A stretch of 64,000 nucleotides of DNA from the NCBI RefSeq assembly GCF_900094555.1, contig NZ_FMAC01000004.1:558001-622000 (forward strand). The letters are read 5' to 3'. Each line of letters opens with the position of its first letter. Position 1 is the first letter of the stretch. Origin of the DNA: Martinezella hainanensis (GTDB lineage Bacteria > Pseudomonadota > Alphaproteobacteria > Rhizobiales > Rhizobiaceae). Below, one piece after another: positions 17,056 through 25,455 of the stretch. Both the position numbers and the translations under genes were made by a program. The notes under the pieces are model-generated. The model did not search any database. It was given only the letters and a program-made list of their open reading frames with translations, and was not told the DNA's origin.

Positions 17056-18222
17056 GTGCCGACGAAGCAGAATCGTTTGTATGCCGCCCTGCGGCTCGTT
17101 CCTATGGCCGCAGCAGCATCCATGCTTTTCCTTTCGACCGCGCAGACGGCCGGAGCCAATCCGCACATTCTCGTCGATGTCAGCACGGGCCGCGTCCTCG
17201 ACCAGCAGGAGGCGTTTCGCCGCTGGTATCCCGCTTCGCTCACCAAGCTGATGACGACCTATGTCACCTTCCGGGCGCTCCAGTCCGGCCAGATCCGGCT
17301 CGATACGCCTGTCGTGATGTCGAAGCTTGCAGCAGCGCAGCCACCGGCGAAGATGTACTTCAAGCCGGGCCAGAAGATGACGCTCGACAATGCCTTGAAG
17401 ATGATGCTGGTCAAATCGGCAAACGATCTCGCCATGGCCGTCGCCGAGACGGTCGGCGGCTCGCAGCAGGGTTTCGTGGCACGGATGAATGCGGAAGCTG
17501 CCCGCCTCGGCATGCGCGACTCGCATTTCATCAATCCGAACGGCCTGCCCGGCAAGGGGCAGTATACGACGGCGCGAGATCTTGCCATTCTCAGTGTCGC
17601 GCTTCGCCGCGAGTTTCCGCAATATGCCGGCTATTTCTCGCTCGAAGGCTTCACCAACGGCGTCAAGCAGGTGCCGAACATCAACATGCTCATCGGCCGC
17701 TTCGACGGCGCCGATGGCATGAAGACCGGCTTTATCTGTGCGGCCGGCTTCAACCAGATCGCCTCGGCAACCCGCAATGGCCGGACGCTGATCTCGGTCG
17801 TGCTCGGCACCGACAGCCTGGCGGCGCGCGCCGACGATTCCGCCAATTTCCTGGAAAAGGGTTTCCAGAACCAGCTGTCCACCCGCGATACGCTGGCGAC
17901 CCTCAGGCCCGACGCGCCGCTTGCGGCCGATGTCGCCGATGTCACGGCCGACATCTGCAGCACCAAGGGCGCGCAGGCGCGCAGCGAAACCCGCGATCCT
18001 TTTGGCCGCACCAAGGTGCAGTCGCCCTATATCCACGAAATGGACCATGAGCCCAATTTCGTCTATGCCGGCCTGATCGGCGGCCAGGATATCGCAACCG
18101 CCGCCAAGGGCGACAAGGACGATGTGACGGCCAGAGGCGACAAGGCGACGAAGGACAACAAGATCGCCGTTTCGGGCAGCGCGTCCAACGTGCCGATCCC
18201 GATGCCGCGTCCCACTTTCTAA
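17056..18222 (+). CDS. D-alanyl-D-alanine carboxypeptidase (penicillin-binding protein)
   Basis: This is a 388-residue S11 peptidase with a GTG start (GAAGGA six bases ahead). A signal peptide covers about residues 1-34. The active-site motifs are all present: SLTK (61-64, Ser61 nucleophile), SAN (121-123) and KTG (223-225). It trims the terminal D-Ala of peptidoglycan pentapeptides in the periplasm. The C-terminal 130 residues are low in conserved motifs and Lys/Asp-rich, ending in PIPMPRPTF; there is no clear PBP5-type amphipathic anchor. It lies 15 bases before the CobW-like gene and may be cotranscribed. Confidence 0.92.
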   Translation: MPTKQNRLYAALRLVPMAAAASMLFLSTAQTAGANPHILVDVSTGRVLDQQEAFRRWYPASLTKLMTTYVTFRALQSGQIRLDTPVVMSKLAAAQPPAKMYFKPGQKMTLDNALKMMLVKSANDLAMAVAETVGGSQQGFVARMNAEAARLGMRDSHFINPNGLPGKGQYTTARDLAILSVALRREFPQYAGYFSLEGFTNGVKQVPNINMLIGRFDGADGMKTGFICAAGFNQIASATRNGRTLISVVLGTDSLAARADDSANFLEKGFQNQLSTRDTLATLRPDAPLAADVADVTADICSTKGAQARSETRDPFGRTKVQSPYIHEMDHEPNFVYAGLIGGQDIATAAKGDKDDVTARGDKATKDNKIAVSGSASNVPIPMPRPTF

Positions 18223-18237
18223 ATATCGGATTTCACC

Positions 18238-19434
18238 ATGAGCGTTTCGCAGCAAAGAGTGCCGGTTGCTATCCTGACCGGCTTTCTCGGTGCGGGTAAG
18301 TCGACCCTGCTTAACCGTATCCTCAAGGATGAGGATATGCGCGATGCAGCCGTCATCATCAACGAGTTCGGCGATGTCGGCATCGACCATCTGCTGGTGG
18401 AAAGCTCCGGCGATGCCATCATCGAGCTCTCCGATGGTTGCCTGTGCTGCACGGTGCGCGGCGAGCTGGTGGATACGCTGGCAAATCTGATGGACGCCAT
18501 GCAGACCGGCCGTATCCGGCCGCTGAAGCGCGTGGTCATCGAAACGACCGGCCTTGCCGATCCCGCACCGGTCATGCAGTCGATCATGGGCAATCCGATC
18601 ATCGCGACCAATTTCGATCTGGATGGCGTGATTACCGTCGTCGATGCCGTCAACGGCCTGCAGACGCTCGACAATCACGAAGAGGCGCGCAAACAGGTAG
18701 CGGTTGCCGATCGGTTGATCGTGTCCAAGACCGGGATTGCCGGAGCTGTGCCGGAAGAGCAGCTGGAGAACCGGCTGAGGGCACTCAATCCGCGTGCGCA
18801 GATCCTGAACGCCGACAGCGACGAAGCCGGCCGTGCCGCCATTCTCATCAACGGCCTCTATGATCCCGCATCCAAGATTGCCGATGTCGGCCGCTGGCTG
18901 CAGGACGAGCTGGAGGCGGACGACGATCATCATCATGATGACCACGATCATCACCACCATGATCACGGCCACCATCATGGCGATCATGGTCATCATCACC
19001 ATCACGGGCATCACCACGGCCATCGGCATCAGCACGCCCATGACGTCACGCGCCATGACGGTTCGATCCGATCCTTCTCGATCGTCGAGACCCAGCCCAT
19101 CGATCCGATGGCGCTGGAGATGTTCATCGACCTCCTCCGCTCCGCCCATGGCGAGAAGTTGCTGCGCATGAAGGCGATCGTTGCGGTGTCCGACCGGCCG
19201 GAGCGGCCCGTCGTGCTGCATGGCGTGCAGAACATCTTTCATGCGCCCGAACGATTGCCGGCCTGGCCCGATCCCGAAGACCGGCGCACGCGCATGGTCA
19301 TCATTACCAAGGATCTGCCTGAGGATTTCGTGAAGGGCCTGTTCGACGCCTTTCTCAGCAAGCCGCGCGTGGATACGCCGGACAGGGCGGCGCTGCAGGA
19401 CAATCCGCTCGCCGTGCCGGGGATGAAGTTTTAG
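18238..19434 (+). CDS. CobW/COG0523 family GTPase with long His-rich loop
   Basis: This is a 398-residue G3E P-loop GTPase. Walker A is GFLGAGKST (15-23), the metal motif GCLCC is at 67-71, and the switch region is ETTGLADP. Residues 231-268 form a run with about 25 His among Asp and Gly, clearly a metal-binding loop, followed by the CobW C-terminal domain. The base-recognition motif reads SKTG rather than the canonical NKxD. The family delivers zinc, cobalt or other metals to client proteins; genes of the zinc-starvation type often carry such His loops. No Zur box was identified. The neighbour upstream is a carboxypeptidase gene. Confidence 0.9.
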   Translation: MSVSQQRVPVAILTGFLGAGKSTLLNRILKDEDMRDAAVIINEFGDVGIDHLLVESSGDAIIELSDGCLCCTVRGELVDTLANLMDAMQTGRIRPLKRVVIETTGLADPAPVMQSIMGNPIIATNFDLDGVITVVDAVNGLQTLDNHEEARKQVAVADRLIVSKTGIAGAVPEEQLENRLRALNPRAQILNADSDEAGRAAILINGLYDPASKIADVGRWLQDELEADDDHHHDDHDHHHHDHGHHHGDHGHHHHHGHHHGHRHQHAHDVTRHDGSIRSFSIVETQPIDPMALEMFIDLLRSAHGEKLLRMKAIVAVSDRPERPVVLHGVQNIFHAPERLPAWPDPEDRRTRMVIITKDLPEDFVKGLFDAFLSKPRVDTPDRAALQDNPLAVPGMKF

Positions 19435-19464
19435 TTAAATCCTGATGAGATCCAACAACCCGCC

Positions 19465-19612
19465 TCGGCCTTCGACAGGCTCAGGGTGAGGCTGATCTTG
19501 GCCACACTATCGCCCATGATCGGAGAGAAGGCGGCGCAACAAGGATAACCCGCAGTCGCTCCATCTTCATGGTAAGGTGGGAGCATGGCGACCCTCGAAC
19601 CAAGAGGATGGC
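19465..19612. repeat. Degenerate interspersed palindromic repeat
   Basis: The gap after the CobW-like gene contains CCTTCGACAGGCTCAGGGTGAG (19469-19490, partly quoted pattern CTTCGACAGG...GGGTGAG) and a second block TTCATGGTAAGG...CCCTCGAACCAAGAGG (19566-19608). Blocks of both kinds recur between genes in many alphaproteobacteria. The second looks like a decayed inverted repeat (CTTCATGGT/ACCAaGAG). It is named a repeat from memory of such patterns, not from a second copy in this window. Confidence 0.4.
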
Positions 19613-19627
19613 CCCGGTCGCAAATGA

Positions 19628-19861
19628 TCACCCCTTGCGGATCACAAATCGATGGCCGCTGTCGGTCTTCTCGCTCACGAGAAGCGTGTGGCCCTTTTCA
19701 TTGCAGAGATGAGGGATGTCGATGGTGGCAAGCGGGTCCGTCGTTTCCACGGTCAATGTCGCGCCGCTTGCCATGCCGCGCAGGCGCTTTTCCGTCTTGA
19801 TCGCCGGATAGGGACATTTCAGGCCGCGCAGATCGTAGATCTCGGTATCCGGACTATTCAC
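19628..19861 (-). CDS. TusA/SirA-like sulfur carrier protein
   Basis: The protein has 77 residues from a GTG at 19861, inside the last codons of the L,D-transpeptidase gene, an 8-base overlap that suggests translational coupling. The longer frame upstream is antisense-like padding and is rejected. Residue pattern YDLRGLKCPYPAIKTEKRLRGM carries the CPxP motif, whose Cys takes the persulfide in TusA proteins. The family passes sulfur for tRNA thiolation or other sulfur transfers. No tusBCDE genes are nearby. Confidence 0.85.
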   Translation of the reverse strand: MNSPDTEIYDLRGLKCPYPAIKTEKRLRGMASGATLTVETTDPLATIDIPHLCNEKGHTLLVSEKTDSGHRFVIRKG

Positions 19862-21173
19862 TCTTGGCCCAGAATTTCCAGAAGGGCGGCTTCTTGGCCT
19901 CGGTCTGCGCAGTCTCGACGGCGGGGGCTGGCGCATAGGCGAGCGCATCGAGGCCGGGGTTCATCGGGTTTGCTGTCGGGATCGGCACATTTGCCGGGAC
20001 GTTGGCTGCGACGACCGGGCCGGCCGCGGGCTGCTGAGCGGTTGCCAATGGAGCGCCTGCTGCGGGGGCAGGGGTCGCCGTTGCCACGCGAATGCTTGCC
20101 GTCGTCGGGTTGCCCGTCGGGCTGATTGCCGTGCCGCCACGTGCCACCTGCTGCGCAGACTGGTTGGACATCATCGATTCGAGATCGGCGACCTTCATCA
20201 TCTTGCCGGCGGCAAGGGCGGTGCCTGTGGGAGCATAGGCGATATCGTGGCCCTTGCGCTGCTTGGCGACGACGGCCTTGCGCTCGGCTTCGCTCGGATC
20301 GTACCAGGCCATGCCATCGAACTTCTTCGACGCGGTGGCATAGTCCGCCTGATACTGCTTGTCGTAGGTCGAAAGCGCTGTCTGCAAGGCGGGCGGCGTC
20401 GTCATGACAGGGCACTTTCCGCCGGCGTTGAACGGGCCGCTGGCCTGCTGGTTGAAGACGTATTTCTTCTCGCAGACCTCAACCTCGGGCGGGCGCTTAG
20501 TGACTTCGAAATTGTCGTAGCCGACCTTCAGCATCTTCCAGAATTCGATATTGGGGCTCAGCCGGTGCTTCCACATATTCTCTGCCGTCATGCGGAAGGG
20601 GAAGGCTTCGAGCTGAACTGCCTTCTGGCCACCCTTGAAGGCGTCGCGCGCGAAGGCATAGATCTCGAGTACCTGCTGGTCGGTCATCGAATAGCAGCCC
20701 GACGACGAGCAGGCGCCATGGATCATCAGATCGGCGCCGGTGCGGCCGTTGGCGGCATCGTAGCGGTTCGGGAAGCCGGTGTTGATGGCGAGATAATATT
20801 TCGAATTCGGATTCAGGTTGGCCGGCGTCAGCATGTAGAAGCCTTCCGGCGCCTGCCGGTCACCTTCCTTCACCTTCGGACCAAGACGGCCGGACCAGGC
20901 GCAGATCTTGTAATCCGCGATGACCTCGAAGCGATTGTTCTGGTTTGCCTTCAGGATTTCCATCGCACCTTCTTCCTTGAAGATGCGGATCATGATCGGC
21001 GAGTTGCGGTCCATGCCCTTCTTGGCCATGTCTGCGAGGATATGGCTCGGAAGCGGTTGTTCGACCTTGTTCTTCACCTTCGACAAGTCGATCGACGCGG
21101 TGTCCAGCGCGTCGTTGCAGCCGGCGAGGGCCAGCGCCATCAGGGAAACGTAGGCAAGGTGACGGATGCGCAT
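19854..21173 (-). CDS. L,D-transpeptidase lipoprotein (YkuD domain)
   Basis: The protein has 439 residues. The lipoprotein signal ends in LALAGC (Cys19). The catalytic YkuD domain spans about residues 58-165 and ends with the signature IHGACSSSGCYSM, with catalytic Cys160 and His152. A long C-terminal region follows that is Ala/Pro/Thr-rich from about 340 and ends in PFWKFWAKSE. It should make or remodel 3-3 peptidoglycan crosslinks or attach proteins in the periplasm. The long tail is unusual for the family. It is the first gene of a pair with the TusA-like gene. Confidence 0.88.
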   Translation of the reverse strand: MRIRHLAYVSLMALALAGCNDALDTASIDLSKVKNKVEQPLPSHILADMAKKGMDRNSPIMIRIFKEEGAMEILKANQNNRFEVIADYKICAWSGRLGPKVKEGDRQAPEGFYMLTPANLNPNSKYYLAINTGFPNRYDAANGRTGADLMIHGACSSSGCYSMTDQQVLEIYAFARDAFKGGQKAVQLEAFPFRMTAENMWKHRLSPNIEFWKMLKVGYDNFEVTKRPPEVEVCEKKYVFNQQASGPFNAGGKCPVMTTPPALQTALSTYDKQYQADYATASKKFDGMAWYDPSEAERKAVVAKQRKGHDIAYAPTGTALAAGKMMKVADLESMMSNQSAQQVARGGTAISPTGNPTTASIRVATATPAPAAGAPLATAQQPAAGPVVAANVPANVPIPTANPMNPGLDALAYAPAPAVETAQTEAKKPPFWKFWAKSE

Positions 21174-21309
21174 TCTGACTTAGCCCATAAATGCGAAGAG
21201 TGGCAGCTCGATCTGTTTCGCCACTCCCCTCGAAGCATGAAACGGAATCATAGACGGCTTATACTTGAAAATTCCTTACCAGCCTATGACGTGCCTGCGG
21301 CGCGCCGGC

Positions 21310-21364
21310 AAGCTTTTCTTTGCCATAAAAGCTTCGATAACGGAAATGTGGCCAAGGTTTGGCC
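21310..21364. other. Two short perfect inverted repeats between accA and the L,D-transpeptidase gene
   Basis: AAGCTTTT (21310-21317) pairs with AAAAGCTT (21327-21334), and GGCCAA (21350-21355) pairs with TTGGCC (21359-21364) around a 3-base loop. They lie downstream of accA and upstream of the transpeptidase gene, so they may terminate accA or act as a promoter-region operator; neither has a good T run. Confidence 0.35.
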
Positions 21365-21403
21365 TCATTCCCGCTTTCAGCGATCACTTTTTCCGAATGC
21401 TGC

Positions 21404-22357
21404 TTAGAGATTGCGACCGATGTTGAGGAATTTCTGGCGGCGGTCGCTCCGCAATTGTTCGCCCGAACGGCTGGAAAGTTCTGCGAGCGCGTTCGCAATC
21501 GTCTCACCGGCCGAGCTTATCACCGCGTTCGGATCGCGATGCGCGCCGCCGACTGGCTCGGAGATGATGCCATCGATGACACCGAGGCCTTTCAGATCAT
21601 CGGCCGTGATCTTCATGTTGGTCGCGGCTTCCTTGGCGCGCGTTGAATCGCGCCACAGGATCGAGGCCGCGCCTTCGGGCGAAATGACGCTATAGATCGA
21701 ATGTTCGAGCATATAGACGCGGTTGCCGACGGCGATCGCGATGGCGCCGCCGGAGCCACCTTCGCCGATGACGATGGAGATGATCGGCACCTTCACGCCG
21801 AGACACATCTCGGTCGAGCGGGCGATCGCTTCGGCCTGGCCGCGTTCTTCTGCTCCGACGCCCGGATAGGCGCCGGCGGTGTCGACCAGCGTGATGACGG
21901 GCAACTGGAAGCGGTCGGCCATTTCGAGGATGCGGATCGCCTTGCGGTAGCCTTCCGGCCGGGCGCTGCCGAAATTGTGCTTCAGGCGGCTCTTGGTGTC
22001 GTTGCCCTTCTCCTGGCCGATGAGGGCGACCGGCTGACCGCGGAAGCGGGCAAAGCCTGCCTGGATGGCGGCGTCTTCGGAGAATTGGCGATCGCCGGCC
22101 AACGGCGTGAATTCGGTAAAGAGCGTGCTGGCATAGTCGACGAAATGCGGGCGCTGCGGGTGGCGGGCGACCTGCGTCTTCTGCCAGGCGTTGAGCTTGG
22201 AATAGATATCGGCCATCGCCTCGCGAACGCGGATTTCAAGCCGCCCGACTTCTTCGGACGTGTCGATGCTTTCGTCTTCGCTCGCCAGTTTCTTGAGCTC
22301 GTGAATCTTGCCTTCGAGATCCGAGATGGGTTTTTCGAAGTCCAGATAATTGTGCAT
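21404..22357 (-). CDS. accA: Acetyl-CoA carboxylase carboxyltransferase subunit alpha
   Basis: This is a 317-residue protein of usual AccA length. It begins with MHNYLDFEKPISDLEGKI and has the family segments RPHFVDYASTLFTEFTPLAGDR, GQEKGNDTKSRLKHNFG, and the oxyanion-type glycine loop GEGGSGGAIAIAVGNRVYMLEHSIYSVISPEGAASILW. With AccD it transfers the carboxyl group from biotin to acetyl-CoA, the first committed step of fatty acid synthesis. It lies downstream of xerD on the same strand, 63 bases away. Confidence 0.97.
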   Translation of the reverse strand: MHNYLDFEKPISDLEGKIHELKKLASEDESIDTSEEVGRLEIRVREAMADIYSKLNAWQKTQVARHPQRPHFVDYASTLFTEFTPLAGDRQFSEDAAIQAGFARFRGQPVALIGQEKGNDTKSRLKHNFGSARPEGYRKAIRILEMADRFQLPVITLVDTAGAYPGVGAEERGQAEAIARSTEMCLGVKVPIISIVIGEGGSGGAIAIAVGNRVYMLEHSIYSVISPEGAASILWRDSTRAKEAATNMKITADDLKGLGVIDGIISEPVGGAHRDPNAVISSAGETIANALAELSSRSGEQLRSDRRQKFLNIGRNL

Positions 22358-22420
22358 GAGGTGCGTTTCCGATCCTTTTGCCCGTTACGAGAGATGGCGG
22401 CTTCAGCCTGTATGCCGGTC

Positions 22421-23410
22421 CTAATCCTGTTTTTTTGCCTGTTTGGCAAGGGGGTGATGCGTTTGGACCAGCTGATGAAGGCGTTCTTCCAGCACATGTG
22501 TATAGATTTGCGTCGTCGAAATGTCCGAATGGCCGAGAAGTTCCTGCACGACGCGCAGGTCTGCGCCATTGGCGAGAAGATGGCTTGCGAAGGCATGGCG
22601 CATCACATGCGGCGAGATCAGCGAAGGCGTCAGACCGGCCCGGATGGCAAGGTCCTTGAGATCGCGCGCAAAAACCTGACGCGGCAGGTAGCCCTGTCTG
22701 GAGGCGGCGGGGAAAAGCCATGGGCTTTCGGGGGCAGGGTTCTTGGCGTTCGCGGCAATCTCGGCCTGCAGCCGTCCATAGGTCTTCAACGCCGAAATGG
22801 CGGAATGCGACAGCGGCACCAGCCGCTCCTTGTTGCCTTTGCCACGGATCATCAGGAAGCGGCCTTCCTGATCCAGCACCTTTGCCGGCAGAGAGATGAG
22901 TTCGCTCACGCGCATACCCGTCGCATAGAGCATTTCCAGAAGCACCAGCATACGCAAGCGCTGCAGCCGGTCAGGCCCTTCGACCGCCGCCTCCTGTTCT
23001 GCCTGGGTCAGAAGCTTTGTCACCTCATCGACGCCCATCGTCTTCGGAAGGGCGCGGCCTTTCTTCGGCGCATCGAGAATTCCCGTCGGATCGTCGGTGC
23101 GCAGACCTTCGGCATAGAGGAACTTGTAGAATTGCCGCATGGCCGAGAGGCGGCGTGCCTGGGAGGACGGCTTGAAGCCCTGGCTCGACAGGCTGGAAAG
23201 GTATGAGCCCAGATCGCTGGAGCCGGCTTCCGTCAGGCGCACGCCCTGTTGGGACAAGAAGGTATGGAGATCGTCGAGATCACGCTCGTAGGATTGCAGG
23301 GTGTTGACGGCGGCGCCGCGCTCGGCGCTCATCATCTCGAGAAAGGCTTCCAGATGCACTCGCCCCAGATCCCTCTTGCCCGCTCGTACATTTTCAGCTT
23401 GCCCGCTCAT
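22421..23410 (-). CDS. xerD: Site-specific tyrosine recombinase XerD
   Basis: This 329-residue recombinase resolves chromosome dimers at dif with XerC and FtsK. The ATG at 23410 overlaps the stop of the small upstream gene (ATGA); longer frames upstream are rejected. The core-binding domain spans about 15-105. Catalytic residues are in place: Arg167 (ATGMRVSE), Lys192, His268 and Arg271 (HVMRH), His294 (LLGHSDIS) and Tyr303 (QIYTHV). The context upstream of accA is common in rhizobia, supporting a housekeeping XerD rather than a phage integrase. Confidence 0.93.
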   Translation of the reverse strand: MSGQAENVRAGKRDLGRVHLEAFLEMMSAERGAAVNTLQSYERDLDDLHTFLSQQGVRLTEAGSSDLGSYLSSLSSQGFKPSSQARRLSAMRQFYKFLYAEGLRTDDPTGILDAPKKGRALPKTMGVDEVTKLLTQAEQEAAVEGPDRLQRLRMLVLLEMLYATGMRVSELISLPAKVLDQEGRFLMIRGKGNKERLVPLSHSAISALKTYGRLQAEIAANAKNPAPESPWLFPAASRQGYLPRQVFARDLKDLAIRAGLTPSLISPHVMRHAFASHLLANGADLRVVQELLGHSDISTTQIYTHVLEERLHQLVQTHHPLAKQAKKQD

Positions 23411-23574
23411 GGTTTCAGCGAGCCTGTCGTCGGCGGGTTCAGGCGTTCGGGAGCAACGCGGATCGTCACATCGCGCGGTTGGGGATCGACGAAGAGCACG
23501 AGCGCCCACATCGCTCCATAGATCGATCCGGCGATGACCGCGCAGATGACAAGGAAGCGAAACAGGGTCGGCAT
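23407..23574 (-). CDS. 55-residue single-pass membrane protein ahead of xerD
   Basis: This short frame starts at ATG 23574 with a strong GAAGGAGAG site and ends in TGA overlapping the ATG of xerD by four bases. The product begins [20 protein letters not shown], with a hydrophobic segment at about residues 5-30, then a short soluble part with [16 protein letters not shown] and a Lys-Pro end. Function is unknown. The good ribosome site and the overlap indicate that it is a real gene, translationally coupled with xerD, and not a leader artefact. Divergent from aroK. Confidence 0.75.
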   Translation of the reverse strand: MPTLFRFLVICAVIAGSIYGAMWALVLFVDPQPRDVTIRVAPERLNPPTTGSLKP

Positions 23575-23734
23575 TCGAAAACTCTCCTTCGCCGTTCATT
23601 GGCGTGGCGATGCGCAATAATTATGTCCTTCAAGGGTTAGCTGAAGGATATTGCAGACATGTTTACGGCAGCGGCGTCTTGACGCTACCGGTGCATTTGA
23701 CGATACCGTTTCCAAAGAAATTGTGAATGGGCCG

Positions 23735-24328
23735 ATGAGTGAACAAGTCCTGACCCTTGCCGAGAGCCTCAAAGACAGGGCGCGTGCTGCGCTGGGTCAG
23801 CGCAATCTCGTTTTCGTGGGATTGATGGGGGCAGGAAAATCCTCGATCGGCCGGCCCGTTGCGCAGCAGCTCGGCCTTCCCTTCGTCGATACGGACGTTG
23901 AAATCGAGCGCGTGTCGCGCATGACGATCGCCGAACTGTTTGCTGCCTATGGTGAGCAGGAGTTCCGGGCGCTGGAAACGCGCGTCATCAAGCGGCTCCT
24001 CAAGGGCGGCCCACGCGTCGTTTCGACGGGTGGCGGCGCGTTCATCAACGAAAGCACGCGGCTGCATGTCAAGCGCGGCAGCCTTTCCGTCTGGCTGAAG
24101 GCCGATCTCGACGTGCTGTGGGACCGGGTGAACAAGCGTGAGACGCGTCCTCTGCTCAAGACCGAGAATCCGAAACAGACCCTCGAGAACCTGATGAATG
24201 CACGCTATCCGATCTATGCGGAAGCCGATATCACGGTTCTCTCCCGCGACGTGAGCAAGGATATCATGGTCAAGGAAGTTCTTGCCGCCATCGCCGAGGG
24301 AAAGAAAGCAGAAAGCAAAATACGATGA
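23735..24328 (+). CDS. aroK: Shikimate kinase
   Basis: This 197-residue enzyme phosphorylates shikimate with ATP (shikimate pathway). The start MSEQVLTL at 23735 is preferred over a TTG 28 codons earlier; neither has a strong site. The P-loop is GLMGAGKSS (29-37), followed by DTDVEIERVSRMTIAELFAAYGEQEFR with the shikimate-binding Asp/Arg, STGGGAF (Walker B-like glycine loop), and the lid RETRPLL. It overlaps aroB by four bases. Confidence 0.94.
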   Translation: MSEQVLTLAESLKDRARAALGQRNLVFVGLMGAGKSSIGRPVAQQLGLPFVDTDVEIERVSRMTIAELFAAYGEQEFRALETRVIKRLLKGGPRVVSTGGGAFINESTRLHVKRGSLSVWLKADLDVLWDRVNKRETRPLLKTENPKQTLENLMNARYPIYAEADITVLSRDVSKDIMVKEVLAAIAEGKKAESKIR

Positions 24329-25455
24329 ATGCGATCACACCGGCTTCCGCTGAGCGTCTCGTACGCGTACCTCTTGGCGAGCGTGCCTATGACATCCTGA
24401 TCGGCCCCGGCCTGATCGCGCGTGCAGGCCAAGAGATCGCCGCGCGGCTGAAGGGCCGCAAGGCCGCCATCATCACCGATGAAAACGTCGCGCCGCTTTA
24501 TCTCGGCGCATTGGTCACCAGCCTTGAAGCGGCCGGTGTCCAGGCCTCCAGCCTCGTTTTGCCCGCCGGCGAAAAGACCAAGAGCTTCGAGCACCTGATC
24601 ACCGTCTGCGATGCGGTGTTGACGGCGCGCGTCGAGCGCAACGATGCGGTGATTGCGCTTGGCGGCGGTGTCATCGGCGATCTCTCGGGCTTTGCCGCCG
24701 GCATCGTGCGGCGCGGCGTTCGTTTCGTCCAGATTCCGACCTCGCTGCTGTCGCAGGTGGATTCGTCGGTCGGCGGTAAGACCGGCATCAACACCCATCA
24801 CGGCAAGAACCTAGTCGGCGTCTTTCATCAGCCGGACCTCGTGCTTGCCGATACCGACGTGCTGAATACGCTGAGCGAGCGTGAATTTCGCGCCGGTTAC
24901 GCCGAAGTCGCCAAATACGGCCTGATCGACAAGCCCGATTTCTTCGCCTGGCTCGAGGCGAACTGGAGGCAAGTCTTCTCGGGCGGTGCTGCTCGCATCG
25001 AGGCGATCGCGGCAAGTTGCCAGGCAAAGTCTGACGTCGTCGTTGCCGATGAACGCGAAAACGGCCCCCGCGCCCTGCTCAATCTCGGCCACACCTTTGG
25101 CCACGCGCTGGAGGCGGCCACCGCCTATGACAGCCGCCGGCTGGTGCATGGCGAGGGCGTCGCGATCGGCATGGTGCTGGCGTATGAATTTTCCGCGCGC
25201 CTCAATCAGGCAAGTCCGGATGACGCCAGGCGCGTCGAGGCGCATCTGAAGACTGTGGGCTTGCCGACCCGGATGGGCGATATTCCGGGTGCGCTGCCGC
25301 CAGCCGAAACGCTGATGGATGCGATCGCGCAGGACAAGAAGGTCAAGAGCGGCAAACTCACCTTCATCCTCACGCATGGCATCGGCCAATCCTTCGTTGC
25401 CGATGATGTGCCGTCCTCCGAAGTCTTGAGTTTCCTGAAGGAAAAGCATCCCTGA
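24325..25455 (+). CDS. aroB: 3-dehydroquinate synthase
   Basis: This 376-residue enzyme converts DAHP to 3-dehydroquinate with NAD and zinc. Motifs include GGGVIGDLSGFAAGIVRRGV (NAD site), PTSLLSQVDSSVGGKTGIN, the zinc ligands in EVAKYGLI, LNLGHTFGHALEA and LVHGEGVAIGM. It overlaps aroK by ATGA and the next gene by one base, so aroK-aroB-CNNM is a tight operon. Confidence 0.97.
   Translation: MNAITPASAERLVRVPLGERAYDILIGPGLIARAGQEIAARLKGRKAAIITDENVAPLYLGALVTSLEAAGVQASSLVLPAGEKTKSFEHLITVCDAVLTARVERNDAVIALGGGVIGDLSGFAAGIVRRGVRFVQIPTSLLSQVDSSVGGKTGINTHHGKNLVGVFHQPDLVLADTDVLNTLSEREFRAGYAEVAKYGLIDKPDFFAWLEANWRQVFSGGAARIEAIAASCQAKSDVVVADERENGPRALLNLGHTFGHALEAATAYDSRRLVHGEGVAIGMVLAYEFSARLNQASPDDARRVEAHLKTVGLPTRMGDIPGALPPAETLMDAIAQDKKVKSGKLTFILTHGIGQSFVADDVPSSEVLSFLKEKHP

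Noticed and set aside
18919..19050. CAT/CAC-rich stretch considered as a tandem DNA repeat
   Set aside because: It encodes the His-rich loop of the CobW-like protein and the repeat is a result of His codons, without a fixed unit.
16993..19242. 749-codon antisense frame across the D,D-carboxypeptidase and CobW-like genes
   Set aside because: It covers two clear genes on the other strand and ends in low-complexity Met/Val runs opposite the His-rich loop; a shadow frame.
22421..23410. XerD considered as a phage or island integrase
   Set aside because: Position upstream of accA with housekeeping neighbours, normal composition and standard XerD motifs point to the chromosomal enzyme.
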